From Aquabacterium sp. (GTDB taxonomy: Bacteria > Pseudomonadota > Gammaproteobacteria > Burkholderiales > Burkholderiaceae_C): DNA of 32,145 nucleotides. This document shows positions 1-11,376 of the stretch, piece after piece. The first letter of the stretch is position 1. Each line of letters starts with the position of its first letter. The DNA lies in NCBI RefSeq assembly GCF_030652515.1, contig NZ_JAUSAR010000033.1, positions 1 through 32,145 on the forward strand, read 5' to 3'. The notes beneath the pieces are model-generated. The model was not told the origin of the DNA, made no database searches, and saw only the letters and a program-made list of their open reading frames with translations. The position numbers were made by a program, and so were the translations under genes.

Positions 1-1
1 C

Positions 2-829
2 CTGGGCGAATCGGCCAACACCGTCGGTGCCCAACTGGTGGGTGCGCAGCCCAAGCAGGGCGGCTTGAACGCCGGCCAGATGCTCTCAGGCAACCAGCTC
101 AAGGCGGTGCTGCTGTTCAACGCCGAGCCCGAGTTCGATGCGGCGAATCCTGTTGCCGCGCGCGCTGCGGTCAACAACGCACAGATGGTCGTCTCCCTGT
201 CGGCCTTCAAGTCGGGCGCCAACGAGTACGCCGATGTGCTGCTGCCCATCGCGCCGTTCTCGGAAACCTCCGGCACCTTCGTGAACGCCGAAGGCCGTGT
301 GCAAAGCTTCCATGGCGTGGTCAAGCCCCTGGGCGACACCCGTCCCGCCTGGAAGGTGTTGCGCGTACTGGGCAACATGTTGAGCATCCCTGGTTTCGAA
401 TTCGAGACCTCGGAAGAAGTCCGCGCCGCCGCCTTGGGCGATCTGGCGTCGATCCCTTCACGCCTGTCCAACCAAAGCACGGCCGCGATCCAGTTGCAAG
501 GCTCGACCGGTGGCCTGGAGCGCATTGCCGATGTGCCGATCTACAGCGCGGATGCGTTGGTGCGCCGCTCAGAGTCCCTGCAAAAGACTGCTGATGCCAA
601 GGCCCCGGTGGTCAGCTTGTCCAAGGCCTTGTGGGCCGAGTTGGGCCTGGCCGATGGTGCGCAGGTGAGGGTGTCGCAAGACAACGGTTCGGCCACCCTG
701 GCTGCGGTGCTGGATGCCAGCCTGCCCGCCAATGTGGTGCGTGTGCCTGCGGGCCATGCCTTGACGTCGTCGCTGGGCGCGCAGTTTGGCGCCATTCGGG
801 TTGAAAAACTCGGCGCCGACAAAGTCTGA
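2..829 (+). CDS. nuoG: NADH-quinone oxidoreductase subunit G, C-terminal part (5' end outside window)
   Basis: This is the last 275 residues of the large peripheral-arm subunit of respiratory complex I. NuoG carries several Fe-S clusters in its N-terminal half, which is outside the window, and a molybdopterin-oxidoreductase-like domain in its C-terminal half. The visible part matches that C-terminal domain: a stretch reading [20 protein letters not shown] (residues about 80-99 of the visible part), typical of the molybdopterin-oxidoreductase fold, and a terminal beta-rich segment resembling the molydop-binding domain. The reading frame is open from base 2, so no start is present, and the GTG at 38 is internal. 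nuoH starts 16 nt after its stop. The assignment rests on fold motifs plus the downstream nuoH-N genes. No cofactor cysteines are expected in this part. Confidence 0.93.
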   Translation: MGESANTVGAQLVGAQPKQGGLNAGQMLSGNQLKAVLLFNAEPEFDAANPVAARAAVNNAQMVVSLSAFKSGANEYADVLLPIAPFSETSGTFVNAEGRVQSFHGVVKPLGDTRPAWKVLRVLGNMLSIPGFEFETSEEVRAAALGDLASIPSRLSNQSTAAIQLQGSTGGLERIADVPIYSADALVRRSESLQKTADAKAPVVSLSKALWAELGLADGAQVRVSQDNGSATLAAVLDASLPANVVRVPAGHALTSSLGAQFGAIRVEKLGADKV

Positions 830-845
830 GGCGAAGGAACATCAC

Positions 846-1904
846 ATGATTGATACCTTTTACACAGCTGGCGCGGACGCCCTGGGCGGCGCCTGGCCCG
901 TGGTCTGGTCGCTGATCAAGATCGTCTGCGTGCTGCTGCCCTTGCTGGGCTGTGTGGCCTATCTGACCTTGTGGGAACGCAAGTTCATCGGTTGGACGCA
1001 AGTGCGGCCCGGCCCGAACCGCACCGGCCCTTACGGCCTGCTGCAGCCCATCGCCGATGCCGTCAAGCTGATCTTCAAGGAGATCATCGTGCCGTCGGCG
1101 GCGAACAAGGGCTTGTTCTTCCTGGGGCCCATCATGACCATCATGCCGGCCCTGGCCGCCTGGGCCGTCATCCCTTTTGGCCCAGAGGTCGCGCTGGCCA
1201 ATGTCAACGCCGGTCTGCTGTTCCTGATGGCGATCACCTCGCTGGAAGTCTATGGCGTGATCATCGCGGGCTGGGCTTCCAACTCCAAGTACGCCTTCCT
1301 GGGTGCCATGCGGGCTTCGGCGCAAATGGTGTCGTATGAGATTGCCATGGGCTTCTGCCTGGTGATCGTGCTGATGGTGTCGGGCTCGCTGAACATGAGC
1401 GACATCGTGCTGGCGCAGGACAAGGGCACCTTCGCCGAGCAAGGCTGGAGCTTCATGTCGTGGAACTGGCTGCCTTTGCTGCCGATCACGGTCGTGTACT
1501 TCATCTCCGGTCTGGCCGAGACCAACCGCCACCCCTTCGACGTGGTGGAAGGCGAATCGGAAATCGTGGCCGGCCACATGGTCGAGTATTCAGGCATGGC
1601 CTTCGCCATGTTCTTCCTGGCCGAGTACGCCAACATGATCCTGGTGTCGGCCCTGGCCGCCGTCATGTTCTTTGGCGGCTGGCTGGCGCCGGTGCATGCC
1701 TTGAACTTCATCCCCGGATGGATCTGGCTGTTCGGCAAAACCTTCCTCATCGTGACCATGTTCCTGTGGGTGCGGGCATCGTTCCCCCGCTTCCGTTTTG
1801 ACCAGATCATGCGTCTGGGCTGGAAGATCTTCATCCCGATCACCCTGGTGTGGTTGGTGATCGTGGGGGTCTGGATCATGTCTCCCTGGAACATCTGGAA
1901 GTAA
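846..1904 (+). CDS. nuoH: NADH-quinone oxidoreductase subunit H
   Basis: NuoH (352 aa) is the membrane subunit of complex I that helps form the quinone-binding chamber at the junction with the peripheral arm. The ATG at 846 is chosen because GAAGGA lies 7 nt upstream (833-838) and because the N-terminus then begins directly before the first membrane helix. About eight hydrophobic segments are visible. The family signatures are present: the early loop [20 protein letters not shown] and the acidic loop around [15 protein letters not shown]. The second motif usually has another residue (Pro or Ala) where His stands here in NRHPFD. The length is normal for the family. It is the second gene in the visible part of the nuo operon, 12 nt before nuoI. 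Confidence 0.97.
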   Translation: MIDTFYTAGADALGGAWPVVWSLIKIVCVLLPLLGCVAYLTLWERKFIGWTQVRPGPNRTGPYGLLQPIADAVKLIFKEIIVPSAANKGLFFLGPIMTIMPALAAWAVIPFGPEVALANVNAGLLFLMAITSLEVYGVIIAGWASNSKYAFLGAMRASAQMVSYEIAMGFCLVIVLMVSGSLNMSDIVLAQDKGTFAEQGWSFMSWNWLPLLPITVVYFISGLAETNRHPFDVVEGESEIVAGHMVEYSGMAFAMFFLAEYANMILVSALAAVMFFGGWLAPVHALNFIPGWIWLFGKTFLIVTMFLWVRASFPRFRFDQIMRLGWKIFIPITLVWLVIVGVWIMSPWNIWK

Positions 1905-1916
1905 GGGGCTGAGCTC

Positions 1917-2417
1917 ATGAGTACCGCAACCTTCTCACTCAAAAATTTCGTATCGAGCTTCTTCCTCGCGGAGATGTTCAAGGGACTGGCCTTGACCGGC
2001 CGCCACTTCCTCAAGCCGCACATCACCGTGCAGTTTCCGGAAGAAAAGACGCCCATGTCGCCACGCTTCCGTGGTCTGCACGCCCTGCGCCGTTACGAGA
2101 ACGGCGAAGAGCGCTGCATCGCCTGCAAGCTGTGCGAAGCCGTCTGCCCGGCCATGGCCATCACGATCGAATCCGAAGTGCGTGACGACGGTTCGCGCCG
2201 CACCACGCGCTACGACATCGATTTGACCAAGTGCATCTTCTGCGGCTTCTGCGAAGAAAGCTGCCCGGTCGACTCGATCGTCGAGACGCACATCTTTGAA
2301 TACCACGGCGAAAAGCGTGGCGATCTGTACTTCACCAAGGACATGCTCCTGGCCGTGGGCGACCGCTACGAGAAAGAAATCGCAGCCAGCAAGGAGGCGG
2401 ACGCGAAGTACCGCTGA
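1917..2417 (+). CDS. nuoI: NADH-quinone oxidoreductase subunit I (two 4Fe-4S clusters)
   Basis: NuoI (166 aa) is the ferredoxin-like subunit that carries clusters N6a and N6b and passes electrons towards N2 and quinone. Two CxxCxxCxxxCP motifs are complete: Cys67, 70, 73 and 77, and Cys106, 109, 112 and 116. An N-terminal amphipathic stretch before residue 40 fits the membrane-facing end of the subunit. Length and motif spacing are standard for proteobacterial NuoI. It sits between nuoH (12 nt) and nuoJ (12 nt) in the conserved order. The SD upstream of the ATG at 1917 is weak, as expected inside a tightly packed operon. Confidence 0.97.
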   Translation: MSTATFSLKNFVSSFFLAEMFKGLALTGRHFLKPHITVQFPEEKTPMSPRFRGLHALRRYENGEERCIACKLCEAVCPAMAITIESEVRDDGSRRTTRYDIDLTKCIFCGFCEESCPVDSIVETHIFEYHGEKRGDLYFTKDMLLAVGDRYEKEIAASKEADAKYR

Positions 2418-2429
2418 TCCGACAAACAC

Positions 2430-3077
2430 ATGGACACCTTAACTGCGCTCTTCTACGTTTTTTCCTTCGTGCTGCTGTTCGCGGCCTTTCGCGTGATCAC
2501 CGCGAAAAGCCCGGTCAGCGCGGCCTTGCACCTGGTGCTGGCCTTCTTCAGCGCGTCCTGCATCTGGATGCTCCTGCAAGCCGAGTTCCTGGCCATCGCG
2601 CTGGTGCTCGTCTACGTGGGGGCGGTCATGGTGCTGTTCCTCTTCGTGGTGATGATGCTGGACATCAACATCGACTCGATCCGCCAGGGCTTCTGGAAGC
2701 ACTTCCCGCTGGCTGGCTTGATCGGCGTGGTCATCGCGCTGGAAATGGCCTTCGTGCTGACCCGTGGCTTCGACCTGGGCCTGCCCAAGGCTTTCCCGCC
2801 TGAAGTGGCCAAGCACCCCAACACCAAGGCGTTGGGCATCGAGTTGTACACGCACTACCTGTTCCCGGTGCAGATCGCCGCCGTCATCCTGCTGGTGGCC
2901 ATCATCGCCGCCATCGCCTTGACCCTGCGCCGCCGCAAGGACTCGCACTATCAGAACCCCGCCGAACAGGTCAAGGCCACCAAGGCCGATCGCCTGCGCG
3001 TCGTGAAGGTGGATGCTTTCGTCGAGAAGCCTGCCGCACCCGTTGACTCTTCAAACCCCGCTGGAGGTCAGGCATGA
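2430..3077 (+). CDS. nuoJ: NADH-quinone oxidoreductase subunit J
   Basis: NuoJ (215 aa) is a membrane subunit of complex I with five predicted helices (roughly residues 5-22, 28-48, 54-73, 90-108 and 144-166). The third helix contains the conserved [17 protein letters not shown] stretch, where the family has a pi-bulge linked to coupling of quinone chemistry to the proton path. After the last helix the protein has a hydrophilic tail of about 50 residues, rich in Lys, Ala and Pro, which varies between species. The stop overlaps the start of nuoK at ATGA (3074-3077), so the two are probably translationally coupled. Confidence 0.96.
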   Translation: MDTLTALFYVFSFVLLFAAFRVITAKSPVSAALHLVLAFFSASCIWMLLQAEFLAIALVLVYVGAVMVLFLFVVMMLDINIDSIRQGFWKHFPLAGLIGVVIALEMAFVLTRGFDLGLPKAFPPEVAKHPNTKALGIELYTHYLFPVQIAAVILLVAIIAAIALTLRRRKDSHYQNPAEQVKATKADRLRVVKVDAFVEKPAAPVDSSNPAGGQA

Positions 3078-3385
3078 CCGCTGTGACCCTTGGACACTAC
3101 CTGTCACTGGGCGCGATCTTGTTCGCCATGTCCGTGATCGGCATCTTCCTGAACCGCAAGAACCTGATCGTGCTGCTGATGGCCATTGAGCTGATGCTGC
3201 TGGCCGTGAACATGAACTTCGTCGCGTTCTCCCATTACCTGGGCGACATGGACGGGCAGGTCTTTGTGTTCTTCATCCTGACGGTGGCGGCCGCCGAATC
3301 GGCGATTGGCCTGGCCATCCTCGTGGTGCTGTTCCGCAATCGGCAATCGATCAACGTGGACGAGCTCGACACCCTCAAGGGTTGA
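3074..3385 (+). CDS. nuoK: NADH-quinone oxidoreductase subunit K
   Basis: NuoK (103 aa) is a three-helix membrane subunit homologous to MrpC. The two membrane glutamates of the family are present: Glu39 in helix 2 ([10 protein letters not shown]) and Glu75 in helix 3 ([11 protein letters not shown]). Both are known in E. coli NuoK to be needed for proton pumping. The start ATG overlaps the nuoJ stop by 4 nt, and GGAGGT at 3063-3068 lies 5 nt upstream inside nuoJ. nuoL follows after 27 nt. Confidence 0.97.
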   Translation: MTAVTLGHYLSLGAILFAMSVIGIFLNRKNLIVLLMAIELMLLAVNMNFVAFSHYLGDMDGQVFVFFILTVAAAESAIGLAILVVLFRNRQSINVDELDTLKG

Positions 3386-3412
3386 TCGGCTGACGCTAGG
3401 AGAACCATAACA

Positions 3413-5428
<2,016 letters not shown>

Positions 5429-5443
5429 GCGCGGGGCCAGTTC

Positions 5444-6931
5444 ATGCAAACAATGTCCAATACCCTTTCTCTGGCCATCTGGATCCCGGTGGCTTTCGGG
5501 GCCTTGCTGCTGGCCATCGGCCGGCAGGAAAACGCCCATGTCACCCGCTGGATCGCGCTGATCGGCGCCATCGTGGGCTTCCTGGTCACCATCCCCTTGA
5601 TGACGCAGTTCGACAACAGCACGGCCGCCATGCAGTTCGTCGAGAAGTCAGCCTGGATCGAGCGCTTCAATGTGTTCTACCACCTGGGCGTCGATGGCAT
5701 CTCGATGTGGTTCGTGCCACTGACGGCCTTCATCACCATCATCGTGGTGATGGCGGGCTGGCAGGTCATTGAAGACCGCCCGCACCAGTACTACGGCGCC
5801 TTCCTGATCCTGTCGGGCCTGATGGTTGGCGTGTTCTCGGCGATCGATGGTCTGCTGTTCTACGTCTTCTTCGAAGCCACGCTGATCCCGATGTACATCA
5901 TCATCGGCGTGTGGGGCGGACCGCGCCGCGTGTATGCGGCGTTCAAGTTCTTCCTGTACACGCTGCTCGGCTCGCTGCTGATGCTGATCGCGCTGATCTT
6001 CCTGTACTACAAGTCGGGTGGCAGCTTCGACATCCTGACCTGGCACAAGCTGCCTTTGCCTGCCCTGGCGCAGTCGTTGCTGTTTGGCGCCTTCTTCGCG
6101 GCGTTTGCCGTGAAGGTGCCGATGTGGCCGGTGCACACTTGGTTGCCCGATGCCCACGTCGAGGCGCCCACGGGTGGCTCGGTGGTGCTGGCCGCCATCA
6201 TGCTGAAGCTGGGTTGCTACGGCTTCCTGCGCTTCATGCTGCCCATCGTGCCGGACGCCAGCCGTGAGTTCGCCCCTGTGGTGATCACGCTGTCGCTGAT
6301 CGGCGTGATCTACATCGGCCTGGTGGCCATGGTGCAGCAAGACATGAAGAAGCTGGTGGCGTACTCGTCCATCGCCCACATGGGCTTCGTCACCCTGGGT
6401 TTCTTCATCTTCAATGAGCTGGGCGTGTCTGGCGGCCTGGTGCAGATGATTGCCCACGGTTTTGTCTCGGGCGCCATGTTCCTGAGCATTGGCGTGCTGT
6501 ACGACCGCGTCCACTCGCGTGAGATTGCCAGCTACGGCGGGGTGGTCAACACCATGCCCAAGTTCGCGGCGTTTGCCTTGTTGTTCTCGATGGCCAATTG
6601 CGGTCTGCCGGGCACCGCGGGTTTCGTCGGCGAATGGATGGTGATCCTGGGTGCCGTTCAGTACGACTTCCTGATCGGCCTGCTGGCCTCCACCGCGCTG
6701 ATCTTTGGCGCCGCTTACACGCTGTGGATGTACAAGCGCGTGTACCTGGGCGACATCGCCAATGACGATGTGCGCGGCCTGACCGACCTCAATGCGCGAG
6801 AATTTCTGATCATGGCCATCCTGGCCGTTGCCGTGCTGTGGATGGGCATCCAGCCCAAGCCGTTCACCGACGCGATGCACGTGTCCGTGACCGAGCTGCT
6901 CAAGCACGTCGCACAAAGCAAGCTGAACTGA
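5444..6931 (+). CDS. nuoM: NADH-quinone oxidoreductase subunit M (antiporter-like)
   Basis: NuoM (495 aa) is the second antiporter-like proton-translocating subunit of complex I. Key family residues are present: Glu144 in FFEATLIPMY and Lys224 in FAVKVPMWPVHTWLPDAHVE. About fourteen hydrophobic helices can be traced. The ATG at 5444 gives MQTMSNTL. A second ATG at 5453 is an equally plausible start (492 aa), and neither has a strong SD, so the exact N-terminus is open by three residues. It lies 15 nt after nuoL and 14 nt before nuoN. Confidence 0.97.
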   Translation: MQTMSNTLSLAIWIPVAFGALLLAIGRQENAHVTRWIALIGAIVGFLVTIPLMTQFDNSTAAMQFVEKSAWIERFNVFYHLGVDGISMWFVPLTAFITIIVVMAGWQVIEDRPHQYYGAFLILSGLMVGVFSAIDGLLFYVFFEATLIPMYIIIGVWGGPRRVYAAFKFFLYTLLGSLLMLIALIFLYYKSGGSFDILTWHKLPLPALAQSLLFGAFFAAFAVKVPMWPVHTWLPDAHVEAPTGGSVVLAAIMLKLGCYGFLRFMLPIVPDASREFAPVVITLSLIGVIYIGLVAMVQQDMKKLVAYSSIAHMGFVTLGFFIFNELGVSGGLVQMIAHGFVSGAMFLSIGVLYDRVHSREIASYGGVVNTMPKFAAFALLFSMANCGLPGTAGFVGEWMVILGAVQYDFLIGLLASTALIFGAAYTLWMYKRVYLGDIANDDVRGLTDLNAREFLIMAILAVAVLWMGIQPKPFTDAMHVSVTELLKHVAQSKLN

Positions 6932-6945
6932 GGCCCGAGAACAAC

Positions 6946-8427
6946 ATGACACAACTGAACTGGCTCGCGGTCGCCCCCGAGATCTTGTTGCTGGCCATGG
7001 CCTGCGTGGTCGCGCTGGTGGATCTTTTCGTGACCCATCCGCGTCGTTTGCCGACGTACATCCTGACCATGGTCTCGCTGGCCGCCGTGGCCGGCCTGCA
7101 CCTGGGCGCGCTGGACGTCAGCGGCTCCAGCTACGCCATGCAGCGCATGGTGGTGACCGACCCGATGGGGCATTTGCTGAGCCTGTGCGCCACCTTGGCG
7201 GTGATGGCCAGCCTGGTCTATGCGCAGACCTACGCCGGTGCGCGCGACATGCTCAAGGGCGAGTTGTTCACCCTGAGCATGTTCGCCTTGCTGGGCATCT
7301 CGATCATGATCATCGGCAACAATTTCCTGACCATTTATTTGGGTCTGGAATTGATGTCCTTGTCGTCGTATGCCTTGGTGGCCTTGCGCCGTGACCATTC
7401 GCAATCGACCGAAGCGGCCATGAAGTACTTCGTGCTGGGCGCACTGGCCAGCGGCTTCCTGCTGTATGGCCTGTCGATGATGTACGGCGCCACAGGCTCG
7501 CTGGACCTGGGCAAGGTCTACGAAGCCACGCTTTCTGGCGCCATCAACAAGCAGGTGCTGGTGTTCGGCCTGGTGTTCATCGTCTCCGGCCTGGCTTTCA
7601 AGCTGGGGGTGGTGCCTTTCCACATGTGGATCCCCGACGTCTACCAAGGTGCGCCCACGGCCGCCACTTTGCTGGTGGCTGGTGCGCCCAAGCTGGCCGC
7701 CTTCGCGATCACCATCCGCCTGCTGGTGGAAGGCCTGATCAACACGGCCACCGACTGGCAGCAGATGCTGATGATCCTGGCCGTGGCCTCGATGGCGCTG
7801 GGCAACCTGGCGGCCATCGCGCAGACCAACCTCAAGCGCATGCTGGCTTACTCCGGCATCGCGCAGCTGGGTTTCATGCTGCTGGGTTTTGTGCCCAGCG
7901 TGGTGTCGGGCAACACCTTGTCGTCCAGCAATGGCTATGGCTCGGCCTTGTTCTACGTGCTGACCTATGTGCTGACCACCTTGGGCACCTTCGGCATCAT
8001 CATGTTCCTGTCGCGCCCGGGCTTCGAGTCCGAGCAGGTGTCTGACCTGGCGGGCCTGAGCAAGCGCAGCCCGCAGATGGCCGCCGTGATGGCCGTGTTC
8101 ATGTTCTCGCTGGCTGGTTTGCCGCCCACGGTGGGCTTCTATGCCAAGCTGGCGGTGCTGCAATCGCTGGTCACCACCAGCTCGGCCTTGCACTTGCAAC
8201 TGGCCATTGCCGCCGTGCTGTTGTCGCTGGTGGGCGCCTTCTACTACCTGCGCATCGTCAAGGTCATGTACTTCGATGAGCCCACGGACACCACGCCGGT
8301 CACGGCCAGTGGCGAGGCCCGTGCCTTGCTGTCGGTCAACGCCATCGCGGTGCTGGGCCTGGGCATCCTGCCGGGCGGTTTGATGGCCTTGTGTGCGCGC
8401 GCCATCACCCAGTCGCTGGCGGGCTGA
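6946..8427 (+). CDS. nuoN: NADH-quinone oxidoreductase subunit N (antiporter-like)
   Basis: NuoN (493 aa) is the third antiporter-like subunit of complex I. Family residues are visible: Glu135 in YLGLELMSLSSYAL and Lys219 in GLAFKLGVVPFHMWIPDVYQG. The ATG at 6946 is preferred over any start inside the nuoM 3' end because it gives the usual N-terminus, MTQLNWLAVAPEI, directly before helix 1. It is the last canonical nuo gene. A DUF2818 gene begins 6 nt after the stop, so co-transcription continues. Confidence 0.97.
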   Translation: MTQLNWLAVAPEILLLAMACVVALVDLFVTHPRRLPTYILTMVSLAAVAGLHLGALDVSGSSYAMQRMVVTDPMGHLLSLCATLAVMASLVYAQTYAGARDMLKGELFTLSMFALLGISIMIIGNNFLTIYLGLELMSLSSYALVALRRDHSQSTEAAMKYFVLGALASGFLLYGLSMMYGATGSLDLGKVYEATLSGAINKQVLVFGLVFIVSGLAFKLGVVPFHMWIPDVYQGAPTAATLLVAGAPKLAAFAITIRLLVEGLINTATDWQQMLMILAVASMALGNLAAIAQTNLKRMLAYSGIAQLGFMLLGFVPSVVSGNTLSSSNGYGSALFYVLTYVLTTLGTFGIIMFLSRPGFESEQVSDLAGLSKRSPQMAAVMAVFMFSLAGLPPTVGFYAKLAVLQSLVTTSSALHLQLAIAAVLLSLVGAFYYLRIVKVMYFDEPTDTTPVTASGEARALLSVNAIAVLGLGILPGGLMALCARAITQSLAG

Positions 8428-8433
8428 CCCGGC

Positions 8434-8748
8434 ATGGGCGGCCTGATCCCGGTTTGGGCGGTGGTGGCCGTGCTGTTGGTGGCCATGCTGGCCGCCAACG
8501 CGCCTTTCCTGAACAACCGCCTTTTTTTGCTGGGGCCCACCCGGGTGCCCAAGTCGCTTTTCGTGCGGCTGCTGGAGCTGCTGGTGTATGCCAGCCTGGT
8601 CTTTGGCCTGGGGCGAGCCCTGGAAGCGCAGTTGGGTCAAACCAGCCCTCAGCGCTGGGAGTTCTATGCCGTGGGCGCCTTGACTTTCCTGACCCTGGCT
8701 TTTCCAGGCTTTGTGTGGCGCTACCTGCGCCGCAACGCGGTGCATTGA
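8434..8748 (+). CDS. DUF2818 family small membrane protein
   Basis: This is a 104-residue protein with three predicted membrane helices (about 4-22, 43-60 and 78-95) and a basic C-terminus (RYLRRNAVH). The LAANAPFLNNRLF and PKSLFVRLLELLVY stretches are what I recall of DUF2818 proteins, which are typically found just after nuoN in betaproteobacteria. The 6-nt gap to nuoN and 4-nt gap to the Nudix gene place it in the nuo transcript. An accessory or assembly role for complex I would be inference from position only. No catalytic motif is seen. Confidence 0.85.
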   Translation: MGGLIPVWAVVAVLLVAMLAANAPFLNNRLFLLGPTRVPKSLFVRLLELLVYASLVFGLGRALEAQLGQTSPQRWEFYAVGALTFLTLAFPGFVWRYLRRNAVH

Positions 8749-8752
8749 GCTG

Positions 8753-9352
8753 ATGAGCCAGCAGCCCACGCCCGACTTCAACGACGACCACCTGCGCGAA
8801 GAAACCATCGAGTCGAAGCAGGTCTACCAAGGCCATTTCATCGACCTTCGCCGCGACCGTGTGCGCCTGCCCAGTGGGCGTGAAGCTGCGCGCGAATACG
8901 TGGTGCATCCCGGCGCCGTGATGATCGTCGCGATCCTGCCCGATGGCGGCCTGGTGATGGAGCGCCAGTACCGCTATCCCGTGCGCCAGACCATGATCGA
9001 GTTCCCCGCGGGCAAGCTGGACGCGGGCGAGGGCGGTCTGGCCTGTGCGCAACGCGAGTTGTGGGAAGAAACTGGCTACCGTGCCAGACGCTGGGCCAAG
9101 GCCGGCATCATGCACCCCGTGATCGGCTATGCGACTGAGATCATCGAGATCTGGTTCGCCGATGACTTGACGCTGGGTGAACGCCATCTCGACGACGGCG
9201 AGTTCCTCGACGTGTTCACGGCCACGGCCGATGAGTTGGACCAGTGGATGCAGCAAGGCCTGCTGACCGATGCCAAAACCATCGTCGGGATGATGTGGCT
9301 CAAGCAGTGGCGGGCCGGTGCCTGGCCCTTGGACTGGCAAGAAATCGCCTGA
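8753..9352 (+). CDS. Nudix hydrolase, ADP-ribose pyrophosphatase-like (NudF type)
   Basis: This 199-residue soluble protein carries a complete Nudix box, GX5EX7REUXEEXGU, from Gly87 to Tyr109 (Glu93, REL at 101-103, EE at 105-106). Proteins of the NudF/ADP-ribose pyrophosphatase group split ADP-ribose and related nucleoside diphosphate sugars. The N-terminal half (VYQGHFIDLRRDRVRLPSG...REYVVHPGAV, then ILPDGGLVMERQYRYPVRQTMIEFPAGK) matches that group, and also the Trp-containing N-terminal strand region typical of these dimers. Substrate cannot be fixed from sequence. The ATG at 8753 is chosen because upstream codons overlap DUF2818. It ends the plus-strand nuo run, 15 nt before the convergent oxidoreductase. 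Removal of ADP-ribose made by NAD breakdown would fit beside an NADH dehydrogenase, but that is inference. Confidence 0.9.
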   Translation: MSQQPTPDFNDDHLREETIESKQVYQGHFIDLRRDRVRLPSGREAAREYVVHPGAVMIVAILPDGGLVMERQYRYPVRQTMIEFPAGKLDAGEGGLACAQRELWEETGYRARRWAKAGIMHPVIGYATEIIEIWFADDLTLGERHLDDGEFLDVFTATADELDQWMQQGLLTDAKTIVGMMWLKQWRAGAWPLDWQEIA

Positions 9353-9367
9353 CGGCGGCCATCACCT

Positions 9368-10864
9368 TCAGGCGCCTTGCTCAGGGCCGCGGTCAGCGCT
9401 GATCAATCGTCCCGGGTTCATCAGACCCAAAGGATCCAGCGCCTGCTTGATCGCCCGCATCATGCCCAAGGCCACGGCTGATTTGCGCCGCGCGAGTTCG
9501 TCGTGCCTGAGCTGGCCAATCCCATGCTCGGCCGACAGCGTGCCGCCCAGTTGCAAGGCCGTGTCGTAGACCAGGCGGTTGACCTCGGCTTCGTGCTCGG
9601 CCACAAAGGTGGCGCCGGGCATGCCGGGCGGGCTCTGCACGTTGTAGTGCAGATTGCCATCGCCCAGGTGCCCGAAACAAACCACCTTGCAGCCTGGGAA
9701 GGCATGGGCCAGTTGCGCTTGCGTGGTGCGAACGAATGCCGGGATGGCCGAGGTGGGCACGGCGATGTCATGCTTGACCATCAGCCCTTCCTGGCGTTCG
9801 GCCATGGGGATGGCTTCGCGCAGGGCCCACATGGCGTGGTTCTGCGTGTGGTTCTGCGCAATGGTGGCGTCCAGGACAATGCCGTCGGCCACGGCATGGG
9901 CCAGCAAAGCTTCCAGCCCGGTGCGCGCTGTGAGGTCGGACTCGGCATGGGCCGTGTCGATCAGGACCGTCCACTCGGGCACGGGGCCCGTGGCCGTGTC
10001 GATGGTGTCGTTCACCAAGGGTGCCATGGCATGGGCCTGCTCGGGCAGGTATTGCCGAACCAGCGCAATGGGCCAGGCATGCATGACTTCGAAGCCGGTC
10101 AGCCCCGCATCCAGCCGCGCGCGGGCGCTTTGCAGAAGAGCCACGCAAGCGTCCAGGCTGGGGCAGGTGGCCAGCGCGGTCACCTGCCCCACAGGTTGCG
10201 GAAACAGGCGCAGCGTGGCGGCGGTGATGATGCCCAGGGTGCCTTCGCTGCCGATGAACAGGTCGCGCAGGTCGTAGCCACTGTTGTCCTTGCGCAAGGC
10301 GGTCAGGCCATCCCAGATTTCACCCCGTGCGGTGACGACTTCCAGGCCCAGGCACAATTCGCGGGCCGTGCCGTAGCGCAGCACTTGTGTGCCGCCCGCG
10401 TTGGTGGCCAGGTTGCCGCCAATGGTGCAGGAGCCCTCGGCCGCCAGGCTCAAGGGGAAGAGCAGCCCGGCTTGCGACGCCGCCTCCTGAACCTGGGCCA
10501 GCAGGCAACCGGCCTGAACGGTCATGGACAGGTTGGCGCGGTCAACCGCCACGACCTGGTTGAGGCGCTGCAAGTTGAGCAGCAATTGCTTGCCGCTGCC
10601 ATCCGGGATGGATCCGCCCACCAGGCTGGTGTTGCCACCCTGCGGCACCAGGCTGACCCCGTGGTGGGCGCACAGCTTGACCACGGCCGCCACCTGAAGC
10701 GTGTCGCGCGGGCGGGCGATGGCCAAAGCCTCGCCCGCGTAGCGACCACGCCAATCGCGCAGGTAAGGCGCCAGATCGTCTGCACCGTCGCTGTCGGGCA
10801 AGATCAGGCCTTCGTCGCCCAGGACTTGGTGCAAGGACTCCAGAAAGGCGTGGATGCTGGACAT
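9368..10864 (-). CDS. FAD-binding oxidoreductase, D-2-hydroxyacid dehydrogenase type (GlcD/D2HGDH-like)
   Basis: This 498-residue flavoprotein has the two-domain layout of the GlcD / D-lactate / D-2-hydroxyglutarate dehydrogenase group. The N-terminal PCMH-type FAD domain shows VPQGGNTSLVGGS (residues 73-85), CTIGGNLATNAGG (146-158) and IGSEGTLGIITAATL (204-218). The C-terminal FAD-oxidase_C domain shows GHLGDGNLHYNV (398-409, His399 and His406) and SAEHGIG (444-450), which hold the metal and substrate site in this family. Such enzymes oxidise D-2-hydroxyacids and pass electrons to quinone, cytochrome c or an electron-transfer flavoprotein. No Fe-S domain is fused. The substrate is not clear. 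The best guess is D-2-hydroxyglutarate or D-lactate. It lies 18 nt after the DUF2069 gene and is probably co-transcribed with it. Confidence 0.9.
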   Translation of the reverse strand: MSSIHAFLESLHQVLGDEGLILPDSDGADDLAPYLRDWRGRYAGEALAIARPRDTLQVAAVVKLCAHHGVSLVPQGGNTSLVGGSIPDGSGKQLLLNLQRLNQVVAVDRANLSMTVQAGCLLAQVQEAASQAGLLFPLSLAAEGSCTIGGNLATNAGGTQVLRYGTARELCLGLEVVTARGEIWDGLTALRKDNSGYDLRDLFIGSEGTLGIITAATLRLFPQPVGQVTALATCPSLDACVALLQSARARLDAGLTGFEVMHAWPIALVRQYLPEQAHAMAPLVNDTIDTATGPVPEWTVLIDTAHAESDLTARTGLEALLAHAVADGIVLDATIAQNHTQNHAMWALREAIPMAERQEGLMVKHDIAVPTSAIPAFVRTTQAQLAHAFPGCKVVCFGHLGDGNLHYNVQSPPGMPGATFVAEHEAEVNRLVYDTALQLGGTLSAEHGIGQLRHDELARRKSAVALGMMRAIKQALDPLGLMNPGRLISADRGPEQGA

Positions 10865-10882
10865 GGTGGACTGGCGGGTGGC

Positions 10883-11314
10883 TCAAGCCGCCACGGAGGG
10901 CGCGGCCTTGCCCGCCTTCAACCGCAGGCGCACATACACCGCGCAGGCGGTGAACAGGCTCAGGCTCAAGGCCACTTCGATGCCTGCCAGGGCCTGGCTG
11001 AGGCCCGTGTCGCTGGCGGCCCGCATGGCGCCTTCGGTGAAGTACAGCCACACCAGCAAGGACAACCAGCGGAAGGTGTACATGCGGTGTTTGATCAAGC
11101 CGGTGAGCCCGAAGACCAGCGGCAAGACCTTGAGTGCCAGCATGCCCGTGCCGCCTTTCAACGGGGCCAGGTGCAGCTCCCACAGCAAGCCCAGCACGAT
11201 CAGGCCGACCAGCGAGCCGAAGGCGATCCAGCGCACTTGGTTGATGGCACGCAAGCGTGAGGCCGGGTGCTGGCCCAGCGGGATGACGGGCAATGGGTCG
11301 AAGTTGTCAGGCAT
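10883..11314 (-). CDS. DUF2069 family membrane protein
   Basis: This 143-residue protein has four predicted membrane helices and the pattern of DUF2069: a helix starting near WIAFGSLVGLIVLGLLWE, then LKVLPLVFGLTGLIKHRMYTFRWLSLLVWLYFTEGAMRA, and a last helix ending in a basic tail. The central acidic-aromatic segment (WLYFTEG) is conserved in this family. Function is unknown. The ATG at 11314 is preferred over the TTG one codon upstream. It is divergent from yihY across about 60 bp, which must hold both promoters, and sits directly upstream of the FAD-linked dehydrogenase on the same strand. Confidence 0.85.
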   Translation of the reverse strand: MPDNFDPLPVIPLGQHPASRLRAINQVRWIAFGSLVGLIVLGLLWELHLAPLKGGTGMLALKVLPLVFGLTGLIKHRMYTFRWLSLLVWLYFTEGAMRAASDTGLSQALAGIEVALSLSLFTACAVYVRLRLKAGKAAPSVAA

Positions 11315-11376
11315 CAAATTGGAGCAGGTTGGGGGTGGTGGCGTCGTTGGCGCACCATGGCTGGCATCATAGCCAG

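Noticed and set aside
6715..8808. A 697-codon open frame on the minus strand across nuoN
   Set aside because: It is antisense to nuoN and its translation is rich in Gln, His, Arg and Gly without any domain pattern, as expected for the shadow of a GC-rich gene.
9503..11260. A 585-codon open frame on the plus strand across the FAD oxidoreductase and the DUF2069 gene
   Set aside because: It runs through two real genes on the other strand and has no family signature.
11351..11376. Inverted repeat TGGCT/AGCCA between the DUF2069 gene and yihY as an operator
   Set aside because: Five base pairs around an 8-nt loop in GC-rich sequence is weak, and it lies right at the yihY start.
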